A DNA stretch of 64,000 bases from CAYNEI01 sp964396185 (GCA_964396185.1 CAYNEI010000009.1:1-64000); one strand, 5' to 3'. Positions 15,818 to 23,967 are shown, numbered from the stretch's first letter. The notes: generated by a model not told the origin, from the letters alone. Translations and numbers: made by a program.

Positions 15818-16905
15818 GGACCGGGGTCGTCGTGCTCGCCCTGCTGCTCCCGGCCGTGCTGGCCGGGTGCGTCACCAACGACGACGGGGACGGACTCGAC
15901 CCTGACGCTGAGGAGCAAGGCTGGGTCGTTACAGCGCGCTACCCGGATCTCTCCACCGAGGAGTACAGGGTCAGCTCGGACCCAGAGCTGGCCGACACCG
16001 ATGGTGATGGTCTCACGGACTTCCAGGAGTTCCAGCAGAGCACCGACCCCACGAGTATCGACACGGACCGGGACCGCCTGCTCGATGGCGGCATCCTGTG
16101 CCCCGAGGCCGGCAGCAGCCTCGCCTCGGCCATCGCCGAGGCGCGCATCCTCGAGCACCCGGAGCAGAGCGGGTGCTTCCTGGGTGAGGCCTCCTGGGAG
16201 CTCGACGGCGTGAGCATCCGCACGAAACCCACGGATGCTCACAGCGACAACGGCGTCGGCATCGGGGACGACCTGGCCGACGGCGTGGAGATCCAGGGCT
16301 GGACCGTGAACTTAGGTGATCGCTCCTACGAGACCTTCTCGAACCCGTCGGCTCGCTCCCCGGACAGCGACAACGACGGCCTCCACGATGGCCACGAGCT
16401 CGCCCTCTCGCTGGACCCGCGCAACCCGGACACCGACGGCGACGGCGTCGAGGACTACCTGGACGCAGCCCCCCTGGGCAACCTCTTCGTCACCGTCACC
16501 CTGGAGCACATCGAGCTCAAGGAGAACAAGCGGGTCACCGGCGGGGCAGACCTGGTCGTCGACGTCTCCATCGGCGAACGGGATCGACAGCTGGGCCCCG
16601 AGCGCATCTCAAAGGGCGCCAACGACGTGGGTTTGTCGGCCAAGGTCGATGTCCCCGACAAGGCCACAGGCATCGGCCCCGAGGGCTACGGGCCCGGCAA
16701 CTGGAACGCGCCGGTCACGCTCACGTTCTGGCACAGCTCCGGCAGCGGCCGCGACGAGATCGACGTGCGATCCGGCGACAGCCCGCACGTGCTCCTCCTT
16801 GAGTACGACGCGTTCGAGGACACCTGGACCGGGCACGCGCGCGGTGGAACGTCCAGCGGGGCAGATGCCACCGTCGAGATTGACGTGAGCGCCTCGATCG
16901 AGTAG
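15814..16905 (+). CDS. Lipoprotein with thrombospondin-type-3-like calcium repeats
   Basis: The 363-residue protein has a lipoprotein signal (VVVLALLLPAVLAGC, lipobox LAGC) and then acidic repeats of the DxDxDG type: NDDGDGLDPD, DTDGDGLTDFQEF, DTDRDRLLDGG, DSDNDGLHDGHE and DTDGDGVEDY. These are calcium-binding TSP3/adhesin-like repeats. Residues 235-363 form a separate beta domain. The protein would sit on the outer face of the membrane, calcium-stiffened, alongside the products of the three upstream genes. The GTG start overlaps the preceding stop. Confidence 0.8.
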   Translation: MRTGVVVLALLLPAVLAGCVTNDDGDGLDPDAEEQGWVVTARYPDLSTEEYRVSSDPELADTDGDGLTDFQEFQQSTDPTSIDTDRDRLLDGGILCPEAGSSLASAIAEARILEHPEQSGCFLGEASWELDGVSIRTKPTDAHSDNGVGIGDDLADGVEIQGWTVNLGDRSYETFSNPSARSPDSDNDGLHDGHELALSLDPRNPDTDGDGVEDYLDAAPLGNLFVTVTLEHIELKENKRVTGGADLVVDVSIGERDRQLGPERISKGANDVGLSAKVDVPDKATGIGPEGYGPGNWNAPVTLTFWHSSGSGRDEIDVRSGDSPHVLLLEYDAFEDTWTGHARGGTSSGADATVEIDVSASIE

Positions 16906-16978
16906 CCCCACCTCGCATCCATGCGGCCGGCTCACAGCCCTCCCACGCCGTTATAAGCTCCCGCCGTATCCCACGCTG

Positions 16979-17899
16979 TTGCCCCTCCCAGCACGCACCA
17001 CCGGGATCCTTGCCACCATGGGTGCAGCGGTGCTCTGGGGCAGCTCGTTCCCAGCCAACCAGATCGGCCTCGAGCACATGGGGCCCGGCGTCTTCGTGGC
17101 CGCGCGCTTCGCGCTGGCCGCGTTGATCGTGCTACCGTTCGCCTGGCGGCTCATCCGGGAGACCATGCAGCGCTGGGAACCCTGGGCCCTGGGCGCGGTC
17201 AACGCCGTGGCCTTCCTGCTGCAGTACGTCGGCCAGACCACCGCGCCGGCTGGGGCGGCTGGGCTGCTCGTCAACGCCAACGTCGTCGTCGTGGCGCTCG
17301 TGGCCTGGGTGTGGCTGGGCGAGGATCCCACCCGGCGCACCTGGGTGGCCATGGGGGCCGCTCTCGTGGGCGCATCGCTGATCATCTACGAGCCAGGCCA
17401 GGGCGCGATCCAACTCGGCCACCTGCTCGTCTTCCTGGCAGGGGCCACGTGGAGCTTCTACATCGTCGGCACGCGCGCCAGCTTGCTCGATGGGCACTCG
17501 CCCACCTCGCTCGCCCTGGCAACCTTCGTGACCAGCGGCGTGCTGCTCTCCCCCTTCCTGCTTCTCGAACCCCTGCCCACAGCAGCTGTCCCCGTGGCCA
17601 TGATCGCCTGGACGGGGATCGCGTGCACCGTGGGCGCCTTCGCCCTCTGGCTGCATGGCCTGCGCAGCGTAGGTGCTACCGCCAGCGCGGTGGTGCTCCT
17701 GCTGGAGGTCTTCGTGGCCGCTGCCCTGGGGGCCTGGCTGCTCGCCGAGCCCTTCCCGCCGCGCAAGCTGCTCGGTGGCCTGGCCATCGCGGTCTCGATC
17801 CTGGTGCTCTCTGGTCGGGGGGACGACCTTGAACCACAAGGCCACAAGGAGCACAAGGGGATCGCGGGGGAGGGGTACCACGGGGAAGACGCGGGATGA
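16979..17899 (+). CDS. EamA/DMT-family transporter with repeat-derived C-terminus
   Basis: The 306-residue protein has ten membrane helices in two EamA halves, each with the usual G-A-x-x-W-G-S-S start (LWGSSFPANQIG) and a proline near the end. EamA proteins export or import small metabolites; the substrate is unknown. TTG 16979 is 25 bases from the TATA box TTATAAG (16951-16957), suggesting a leaderless start. The last ~22 residues (from EPQGHKEHKG onward) are encoded by the left arm of repeat element B and are unlike any EamA tail. Confidence 0.85.
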   Translation: MPLPARTTGILATMGAAVLWGSSFPANQIGLEHMGPGVFVAARFALAALIVLPFAWRLIRETMQRWEPWALGAVNAVAFLLQYVGQTTAPAGAAGLLVNANVVVVALVAWVWLGEDPTRRTWVAMGAALVGASLIIYEPGQGAIQLGHLLVFLAGATWSFYIVGTRASLLDGHSPTSLALATFVTSGVLLSPFLLLEPLPTAAVPVAMIAWTGIACTVGAFALWLHGLRSVGATASAVVLLLEVFVAAALGAWLLAEPFPPRKLLGGLAIAVSILVLSGRGDDLEPQGHKEHKGIAGEGYHGEDAG

Positions 17900-18002
17900 G
17901 GTAGGCTCGGCCGCGTGTGGCTCAGGGAGGGCGCTCTACAGGCTGGGCCCGTCTCCCTGGTTCCGTTGTGGGCCGTTGTGCCGTAATGCCGTTGTGGTGA
18001 AC
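17832..18002. repeat. Dispersed inverted-arm repeat, element B (CACAAGG type)
   Basis: The left arm (17832-17860) holds units ACCACAAGG, CCACAAGGA, GCACAAGG. The right arm (17963-18002) reads in the opposite direction and on its reverse strand gives ACCACAACGG...CACAACGG. The arms are about 100 bases apart. The left arm lies inside the 3' end of the EamA gene; the right arm ends 13 bases before the stop codon of the convergent M50 gene. Confidence 0.75.
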
Positions 18003-18015
18003 CGTCGTCAGACCG

Positions 18016-18684
18016 TCAGGCCAGGAAGCCGAGGTAGAACAGCCCCAGCGTGGCCACCCAGACGCCGAGGAACGCGAAGACGTTCCAGCGGATGATCTTG
18101 GAGCCGTCCAAGGGCTTGATGGGCAGCATGTTGAAGGCGGCCAGGATGACGTTGATGAGCAGCGCGAGCTGGAAGAAATTGCCCGCCTGGGGCACCCCGA
18201 TGTCGAAGGCCACGGACTGGTCGGTGAGCAACCAGAGGGGCAGAGCGATGGCGGCGAAGCCCAGGTTCACCAGCGGCCCGTTCACCGAGATGATGCCGGC
18301 TTCCTTCTTGCTGGCTGGCCCGCGGATGATGACCGCGCCTGGCGCGGCCACGACCACGCCCAGGGCACCGCTGATGCCCAGTGCTATGAGCAGGCCCGGC
18401 ATGCTGGCTCGGAACTCTGCCCAGAGCCCGTAGTACTGGGCGGTGAGCTTGTGGGCCAGCTCGTGGAGCACGAAGGCAGCCAGCACGAGGATCGTGCTCA
18501 CCGGGAGGGCAGGCCAGAGGAAGGTGTCCCACTGGATGCCCGTGCACGCTTGGCTGAACAGTGCCACGAAGCAGGACTGGGAGAGCACGAAGCTGAACGC
18601 GGCGGCCAGCACGAGGGTGGAGAGGAGCAGATCCAGGATCTCTCGACCGCTGAAGTCGAAGATGGAGCTCAAGCCGCGTCTCAT
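18016..18684 (-). CDS. Membrane-embedded zinc metalloprotease, M50/site-2-protease family
   Basis: The 222-residue integral membrane protein carries the M50 zinc motif HELAH (VLHELAHKLTAQY) and the second signature NMLPIKPLDGSKI, which supplies the Asp zinc ligand. About six hydrophobic segments are present and there is no PDZ or CBS domain. It would cleave membrane-spanning substrates within the bilayer. ATG 18684 is set by its ATGA overlap with the stop of the upstream TraB gene; the longer upstream reading frame is antisense noise. Confidence 0.9.
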   Translation of the reverse strand: MRRGLSSIFDFSGREILDLLLSTLVLAAAFSFVLSQSCFVALFSQACTGIQWDTFLWPALPVSTILVLAAFVLHELAHKLTAQYYGLWAEFRASMPGLLIALGISGALGVVVAAPGAVIIRGPASKKEAGIISVNGPLVNLGFAAIALPLWLLTDQSVAFDIGVPQAGNFFQLALLINVILAAFNMLPIKPLDGSKIIRWNVFAFLGVWVATLGLFYLGFLA

Positions 18685-19856
18685 CTGAGGGCCACCTCTG
18701 CTAGCTTGGCAAACCCGATGGCCGAGCCCAGCATGGAGCCGAGGTTGGTGAGGGCTGCTACGAGGAGCACGCGCACGAGCCGGTTGCGCCGCATGTCCGC
18801 GAAGGTTTCGATCTTGGAGAGGCCCTCGACGTCGCCCACGGTGGGCTCCCGGCGCCAGGCTTCCACCGCACCAGCGAACCAGCCAGCGGCAAGGGCCGGG
18901 TTGAGGCTGGTCAGCGGTGATGCCAGGAAGGCTACGATGATGGCCAGGATGTGCCCGCCGGCGATGGCACACCCCAGCGCGGCCGGGATGCCGCTGATGA
19001 TGAAGTAGTAGAGGAACCCCCGGCCGAGGTCGCTGAAATCGCCCGAGACGAAGCCCTGGTAGCCGAGCCAGCCGAACAGGCCCAAGATGGCCACGGCCAT
19101 GCCCCAAGCGATGGTCTTGCCCCAGGGGAACTTGGTGGACCTCGTGCTACGCAGCGCATCCAAGTCGGCTCGCTCGTGGGCCTCGAGCTGGCGTTGCACC
19201 CCGCGCAGGTGGCCCGCGCCGAGCACGGCGACCACGAGCCCCTCGTGTTCATCGGCGGTCTCCTGGATGCGCGTGCTCATGTAGCTGTCGCGCTCGTCGA
19301 TGAGCACGTGGCTAGCCGACGGCGCGGTCTCCGCCAGCTCCTCCATGGCAGCCGTGAGCACATCCTCCTGGAGCAGCTTGTCGATCTCCTCAGGGTCGAA
19401 CTCCTCGGGGTCCTCCATGGCCACGCTGGCCTTGAGGATCTCCCACGTGATGCGCATCTTCTCCCGGAACCCCATGGCCTGGAAGGCCCGGCGCAGCGTG
19501 ATGCCCACCTCGCGGTCGGCCAGCACGACCTCGGCCCCGATCTCCCCGGCGACCTCCACGGCCGCGAGCAGCTCGGCGCCCGGCTGGACGCCGGTGGCCT
19601 CACCGATGCGCCGCTGGTAGGAGCCCAGCAAGACCTGGGCGAGCAGCTGGGGTCCCTTGCCCTCACGGATGAGGTCGAGCACCGGGATCTCGGCCCACGC
19701 TGTGGGGTCCTGGAGCGCTTGGAGCCGGGGCTCGTCGAGCTCGACGCACACGACGGTGGGCTGGAGCTCCCGGATCGTGTCGCGGACCTCCTCGACGCTC
19801 TTGGGCGAGACGTGGGCGGTGCCGACCAGGGTGACGTTCCCGGTGGTGACGCGCAA
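18681..19856 (-). CDS. traB: TraB-family membrane protein (pheromone-shutdown/TIKI type)
   Basis: The 391-residue protein has the TraB layout. A soluble N-terminal half starts with VTLVGTAHVSPKSVEEVR (the GTAH motif), followed by VCVELDEPR, a LADREVGITLRRAF segment and a GAGHLRGV strand, as in the TIKI/EreA-like fold. A C-terminal half with about four to five helices contains SPLTSLNPALAAG. TTG 19856 is about 25 bases from a TATA element in the edge of the 19883 inverted repeat. Archaeal TraB proteins are of unknown substrate; a peptidase-like activity is inferred from TIKI homologues. It is cotranscribed with the M50 protease. Confidence 0.85.
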   Translation of the reverse strand: MRVTTGNVTLVGTAHVSPKSVEEVRDTIRELQPTVVCVELDEPRLQALQDPTAWAEIPVLDLIREGKGPQLLAQVLLGSYQRRIGEATGVQPGAELLAAVEVAGEIGAEVVLADREVGITLRRAFQAMGFREKMRITWEILKASVAMEDPEEFDPEEIDKLLQEDVLTAAMEELAETAPSASHVLIDERDSYMSTRIQETADEHEGLVVAVLGAGHLRGVQRQLEAHERADLDALRSTRSTKFPWGKTIAWGMAVAILGLFGWLGYQGFVSGDFSDLGRGFLYYFIISGIPAALGCAIAGGHILAIIVAFLASPLTSLNPALAAGWFAGAVEAWRREPTVGDVEGLSKIETFADMRRNRLVRVLLVAALTNLGSMLGSAIGFAKLAEVALR

Positions 19857-19882
19857 CGTGCCCGGACCACGAGGCCCCTTGA

Positions 19883-20275
19883 TAACACTACTTGTCCGCG
19901 GCGGCTGAGCCCGCGTCGGCGTGGGCGCTAGGACCCGCCAGGAGCGGGAGGCCGCGCCGGCAGGCGCGGAAACCAGCGCACACCAGTGCGCACCTCGATG
20001 GTCCCCCAGCGTACCGTCGACGGACGCTGGCCGAGCCTCCGGCTCGGCCGCGCCGGCGCTAGGCCCTGCGGGCCTGGCGCGCCGGCCGCGACGCCGCGCG
20101 TCCAGCGCCCACGCCGACCCCAAAGGGCCGAGACGCCAGGGGCTCGATGCGCCGAGCGCGTCAGGCTTCGTCGCTGGGTCCTCGAAAGGGCCTCCGACCC
20201 TTCCTTGCGGTCCAGCTCCTTGCCCTCGAACCCCTGGTGTCCGGCGCGGGCCAGCACCGCGGGGAAGTAGTGTTA
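19883..20275. other. 393-bp GC-rich foldable element bounded by 19-bp inverted repeats
   Basis: The ends TAACACTACTTGTCCGCGG (19883-19901) and, reversed, TAACACTACTTCCCCGCGG (20257-20275) match at 17 of 19 positions. Inside, 19915-19929 pairs perfectly with 20104-20118 (15 bp), and 20133-20147 pairs with 20226-20240 (13 of 15). Many short hairpins fill the gaps, for example GCCGAGCC-TCC-GGCTCGGC and CCAGCGT...ACGCTGG. No supportable gene lies here. The outward-facing promoters of traB and the cupredoxin gene sit on its two edges. It may be a structured RNA or a MITE-like insertion. Confidence 0.6.
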
Positions 20276-20353
20276 GACATAACGGCACCGGTCGCCGCCT
20301 TCGGCGGCGGCGTATCGCACAACGCTTTTCAGCCTCGGGCGGGTGACCCGCGT

Positions 20354-20890
20354 ATGCGACGCTGCCTGGCTGGGTTGCTCGGCCTGCTGGTCCTCCTCTC
20401 CTTGTTCGCCCCCTCCACCGGGGCCCAGGAGGACGACGAGGTCCTGCGCACCCTGGAGGTGCAGCTCATGGACGAGGGCTGCCCAGAGGGCGCCGACCGG
20501 TTCTGCATCTCCCCTGCCGAGATCGAGCTGGAGGAAGGCCACACGCTCGTGCTTGAGATCACCAACGAAGGCCGGGTCAGCCACAATCTCACCTTCGCGC
20601 CTGGCACCCCAGCGCCCCTGGCAGACCACGGCATGAACGGGACCCTGGCACCCAACGAGACCGTCGAGCTGCGCCTACCCTGGAGCGCCATCGAGGAGGC
20701 CTTCGAACAGAGCGGTCAGAGCGAGCTCGTGCTCCAGTGCGGCGTGGACGGGCACGCGACCTTGGGCGAGCGCATCGTGTTGACCGTGGCCGAGTCGATG
20801 CAGGGCGAGGAGCGCCCACAGCCCGGCCCGGGCGCGGTGCTCGCGCTGGCCGTGTTGATCGCTGTGGCGGCGCTTGTGCGCCGGCGATGA
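20354..20890 (+). CDS. Secreted cupredoxin-like copper protein with C-terminal anchor
   Basis: The 178-residue protein has a signal peptide (LAGLLGLLVLLSLFAPSTGA), a cupredoxin beta-sandwich and a C-terminal anchor (PGPGAVLALAVLIAVAALVRRR layout) typical of archaeal PGF-CTERM-like sorting. Copper ligands are visible as His in GRVSHNLTF and Cys and His in LQCGVDGHATLG. The usual axial Met after the His is absent (L/G/E occupy the place), so the site may be three-coordinate or have another axial ligand. It is probably an electron carrier or copper buffer on the cell surface. ATG 20354 is chosen because the signal peptide starts there. Confidence 0.75.
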   Translation: MRRCLAGLLGLLVLLSLFAPSTGAQEDDEVLRTLEVQLMDEGCPEGADRFCISPAEIELEEGHTLVLEITNEGRVSHNLTFAPGTPAPLADHGMNGTLAPNETVELRLPWSAIEEAFEQSGQSELVLQCGVDGHATLGERIVLTVAESMQGEERPQPGPGAVLALAVLIAVAALVRRR

Positions 20891-20905
20891 GCCGCGCCGG
20901 CAAGT

Positions 20906-21661
20906 TCAGGGCGGGCCGAGCTGGTCAGCGAAGCCCGCTGCAGCCTTGGCCGCTGCCTCAGGGAAGCTGCCCTCGGCCTGGCTGATGCCCCGGGAGACGT
21001 TGACCAGGAAGGGGCCGCCGCTGGCTGCCTGGGCGGCCAGGTCTGCATGGCCACCCTGGGCGCCGATCCCGGGCAGAAGCAGCGGGGCGTCGCCTGCGCT
21101 CTGCCGGACACCGCGCACCACTTCTGGGTCGTTGCCGGGAGCCACGAAGCCAGCACCACGCACAGCGAAGAGCTGGATGACGCGCCCAGCTACGCCGCCC
21201 TGGATCTTGACCGCGCTCGGGTTGGTCGTGCGTGCGAGCACGAAGACGCCGAGCCCCTCGTCGAGGAAGGGATCGAGCACGTCTGTGCCCATGTAGGGGT
21301 TGAGCGTGACCGCGTCAGCGCCGACGACCTCGCGCGCGAACCGCGCGTACGCGGTGGCGGTGGAGCCGATGTCGGCGAACTTGGCATCAAGCAGGGTGAG
21401 CGCTCCAGTGCGCTTGGCAGCGTCCACCGTGGCTTCCAGGGCCTCGATGCCGGGGGGACCCATTTGGAGGAAGAAGGCGAGGTTCGGCTTGAAGGCCGCC
21501 GCGTGCTCGCTGGTGGCCTCCACCAGGTCCAGGCACCACTGTTGGAAACCTGCTGGCTCGTCGTACTCGGCCGGGAAGGCCTCCGGGCGGGGGTCGATGC
21601 CGACGCAGAGGTGACCGCGCTCGGCGTTGACCCGCTTGACATCCTCGCTCAGGGAGACCAA
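20906..21661 (-). CDS. pyrF: Orotidine-5'-phosphate decarboxylase, type 2
   Basis: The enzyme makes UMP from OMP, the last step of pyrimidine synthesis. The 251-residue TIM barrel is of the longer type 2 class: GIDPRPEAFP near the start, FKPNLAFFLQ, the catalytic LDAKFADIGSTATAYA segment with Lys and Asp, NPYMGTDVLDPF, and the phosphate-binding LLPGIGAQGG. Some archaea share this class with bacteria, whereas others carry the short type 1. It follows aIF5A by 10 bases on the same strand, so they are probably cotranscribed. Confidence 0.93.
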   Translation of the reverse strand: MVSLSEDVKRVNAERGHLCVGIDPRPEAFPAEYDEPAGFQQWCLDLVEATSEHAAAFKPNLAFFLQMGPPGIEALEATVDAAKRTGALTLLDAKFADIGSTATAYARFAREVVGADAVTLNPYMGTDVLDPFLDEGLGVFVLARTTNPSAVKIQGGVAGRVIQLFAVRGAGFVAPGNDPEVVRGVRQSAGDAPLLLPGIGAQGGHADLAAQAASGGPFLVNVSRGISQAEGSFPEAAAKAAAGFADQLGPP

Positions 21662-21671
21662 AGTGGGCCTC

Positions 21672-22058
21672 TCAGGCGCGGGTGATCAGGCGCCGGCCCA
21701 TGGCCTCGAGGTAGGAGACCTCTTGGCCTGGCTCGATGTCGTCCTTGAAGTCCGCGGGCATCTTGAGCTCGAAGGTCTCGTAGGAGGCCATGTCCATGAG
21801 CTGGATGACATCGCCTGTGACCGAGACGACCTGGGCGCTCTTCTTATCGATCATGGGGACCTGGACGCGCTCGGTCACGGGCGCGCTCATGTTCCGTTTG
21901 GAGCCGTCGAAGATGCCGACCGCTTCGATCTTGGCCTTCGCGCTGCCATGCTTACCGGGCTTGGCGGTGGAGATCGATTTGATCTTGCAGGGTTCCCCGT
22001 CGATGACGACGTAGCGCCCTTCTCGGAGCTGTCGGACTTCCGCGGTCGTCGTACTCAT
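21672..22058 (-). CDS. eif5A: Translation factor aIF5A (hypusine-containing)
   Basis: The 128-residue protein has the two aIF5A domains. The N-terminal SH3-like part carries the hypusination loop STAKPGKHGSAKAK, whose central Lys would be modified; the C-terminal OB fold starts near residue 75. The factor relieves ribosome stalling at difficult peptide motifs. ATG 22058 fits the family start; the longer upstream frame is non-coding. A TATA box (GGCTTAACCC, 22088-22097) lies about 35 bases upstream. Deoxyhypusine synthase is not in the window. Confidence 0.95.
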   Translation of the reverse strand: MSTTTAEVRQLREGRYVVIDGEPCKIKSISTAKPGKHGSAKAKIEAVGIFDGSKRNMSAPVTERVQVPMIDKKSAQVVSVTGDVIQLMDMASYETFELKMPADFKDDIEPGQEVSYLEAMGRRLITRA

Positions 22059-22106
22059 CGTGGCTCGATGCGGGCAAGGGCACTCTTGGGTTAAGCCTTT
22101 CCGCCC

Positions 22107-22183
22107 AGCTTTTTCTTTGTCGGGCCACCAGGGACCCGCGGCCGGCGCAAAGAAAAAGTTGGCAAACAAGAAACGCCGGCCGC
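22107..22183. other. Interleaved inverted repeats with pseudoknot topology
   Basis: Arm a (22107-22119, AGCTTTTTCTTTG) pairs with a' (22148-22160, CAAAGAAAAAGTT; 12 of 13). Arm b (22138-22147, GCGGCCGGCG) pairs perfectly with b' (22174-22183). The order a-b-a'-b' allows either a pseudoknot or two mutually exclusive hairpins. It lies in the 328-base gap between lysK and eif5A, upstream of the eif5A TATA box. The rest of that gap (22184-22386) holds no supportable gene. Confidence 0.6.
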
Positions 22184-22386
22184 GCGCTTCCCGTGGCCCA
22201 AGGACGCAAGGCGGGTGAGAGGGAGGCGTGAGATGTCGCTATCCGAGAATCTCTGCGCTTGAAATCGCCTTGTCTTCGGCGCTGCTGGGTCTTCGCTTGC
22301 GCCCGCGCTGTTCGTCGTTCTCTGTGGCCCGTCGCGGTGAACCTCGGTTGGGTTGCGGCCCTGGCGGCCGCCCCAGATACCGCGGA

Positions 22387-23967
22387 TCACGAAGGCCCAG
22401 CCACAGCCTGCCGGAGCCGCTCGAGCACCCAGTCCCGCTCCATGCCGGCCAGGAACGGGCCCAGACGCGGGCCTCGGCCGGTGCCCAGCACGGCCAGATA
22501 GGCCGCCTTGAAGATGGAGCCCGCGCCTGTGTCGGTCTGCTCGGCGGCTTGGTAGACGGCGTTTTGGACGCTGTCTGCGTCCCAGTGGACATCCTCCAGG
22601 GCTTCCAGGAAGGCTTGCAGGCGTTCCCGGTGGATGTCCTGGAGCAGCCCGTGGGGGACCTCGTCGGGGAGCTCGAACTTCACCATGTCCGGGGCGAAGG
22701 AGGCGATCCAGTTGCGGGTGTGCTCTATGCGCAGGCGCAGGAGGTCCTCCTCGGCCTTCGTGATCTCATCGAGGTCCCCGCTGCGTCGCACGCTTGCCAG
22801 CACGGCGTCGGTCTCGTCGTAGAGCTGGACGAGGGTGGCCAGGTGGCGCATGGGGACGCTCTGGCCAGGACGCTCGGGTAGCTGGCCGGTGGGTTGGCTG
22901 AGCCAAAGCACGCGCTCGACGTCGTTGATCTCCTGACTCTCACCTTGCTCGTGCCAGTCCACGAGCGTGCGATCGTATTCGTCCACCAGGTCCAGGATGC
23001 CCATGCCTGGGTCGAACTCCACGTGCTTGGCGGGCTGGTAGCGCATGAACAGGAACCGCAGGGCCTCTGGAGGCGTGACGTCGAGCACGTCCTCGGCAGC
23101 GATCCCGGTGCCTGTGGAGGAGTGCATGGCGCCTTCGCCCTTGACGTGGATGAACTCGTAGGTCGTGTGGTGCGGGGGCTCGTGGTCGAAGACCTGGCGA
23201 GCGATGGGCTGGGCGGTATCCCAGCTGCCGCCGCTGGCGGCGTGGTCCTTGCCGAAGGCCTCGAACGTGACACCCAGGAACGACCAGCGGGCCGGCCAGT
23301 CCACGCGCCAGGCGAGCTTGCCGATGCCAGGCTCCCGGATATCCACGCTGCCCTCGTGACCACACGCGCACATGTACTCCACCTCCGGGTACTCGTAGAG
23401 CACTGGCGTCGTGGCTGAGATGGAGCCGCAGGCTTGGCAGCGCACGTTGAGCGGGATCCATGTCGGTTCGAGATCGCGCCCGGAGACCTCGGTCAGGATC
23501 CCCCGGATGAGCTCGGCGCTGGCCATGGCCTTCTCGATGCTTTCGGCATAGGCTCCGCCCTCGTAGAGCTCGTGGGCCAGCTTGACCTCAGGCCGGATGC
23601 CCAGGTCCTCTAGCGCGCCCAGGAATGGCTCGAGGAAGTGGTGGGCGTAGCTCTCATGCTCGCTGCAGGGGCAGGGGATCGCGGAGAGGGGCTGGCCGAC
23701 GTGGGCCTCGTAGTCGATGCCCGCCGTGTTGACCGCCGGGTCCTCGAGGAACGGGGAGACCTTGCGCAGCGGGTCGTAGGTGTCCCCGATGTAGAGCAGG
23801 GTCGAGTTGCCTCCGAGATCCTCTAGAGAGCGGTGCACGGCCTCGGTGGTCGCCACCTCGCGCAGGTTGCCCACATGGATCGGTCCCGACGGGGTGATCC
23901 CCGTGGCCAGCGTGTGGGTCGAGGCTTGCTCGAGGAGCTCCCGGGCCAGGACGTCTGCCCAATGCAT
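22387..23967 (-). CDS. lysK: Lysyl-tRNA synthetase, class I
   Basis: This is the archaeal/spirochaete class I LysRS that charges tRNA-Lys. The 526-residue protein has the Rossmann signature TGITPSGPIHVGN (HIGH equivalent), then zinc-site cysteines (CQACGS, CACGH) and the KMSKS-equivalent loop in EGAMHSSTGTG. The C-terminal helical anticodon-binding part follows. ATG 23967 lies about 30 bases from a TATA box (GCATAAACTC). The length agrees with the family. Confidence 0.96.
   Translation of the reverse strand: MHWADVLARELLEQASTHTLATGITPSGPIHVGNLREVATTEAVHRSLEDLGGNSTLLYIGDTYDPLRKVSPFLEDPAVNTAGIDYEAHVGQPLSAIPCPCSEHESYAHHFLEPFLGALEDLGIRPEVKLAHELYEGGAYAESIEKAMASAELIRGILTEVSGRDLEPTWIPLNVRCQACGSISATTPVLYEYPEVEYMCACGHEGSVDIREPGIGKLAWRVDWPARWSFLGVTFEAFGKDHAASGGSWDTAQPIARQVFDHEPPHHTTYEFIHVKGEGAMHSSTGTGIAAEDVLDVTPPEALRFLFMRYQPAKHVEFDPGMGILDLVDEYDRTLVDWHEQGESQEINDVERVLWLSQPTGQLPERPGQSVPMRHLATLVQLYDETDAVLASVRRSGDLDEITKAEEDLLRLRIEHTRNWIASFAPDMVKFELPDEVPHGLLQDIHRERLQAFLEALEDVHWDADSVQNAVYQAAEQTDTGAGSIFKAAYLAVLGTGRGPRLGPFLAGMERDWVLERLRQAVAGPS

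Noticed and set aside
19883..20275. RNase P RNA or SRP RNA in the structured element
   Set aside because: The size fits, but I could not find the conserved GAAAGTCC/ACAGAA blocks of RNase P or the GGAA-tetraloop/AGCA motif of SRP helix 8 on either strand.
19883..20275. Proof of transposition through a target duplication
   Set aside because: Only a GA dinucleotide flanks both ends, which is too short to count.
19857..20288. N-terminal extension of TraB
   Set aside because: It would translate the GC-rich structured element; the GTAH motif and TATA spacing support TTG 19856.
22200..22386. A C/D-box or other small RNA gene between the interleaved repeats and lysK
   Set aside because: No pair of proper C (RTGATGA) and D (CTGA) boxes at the right spacing was found.
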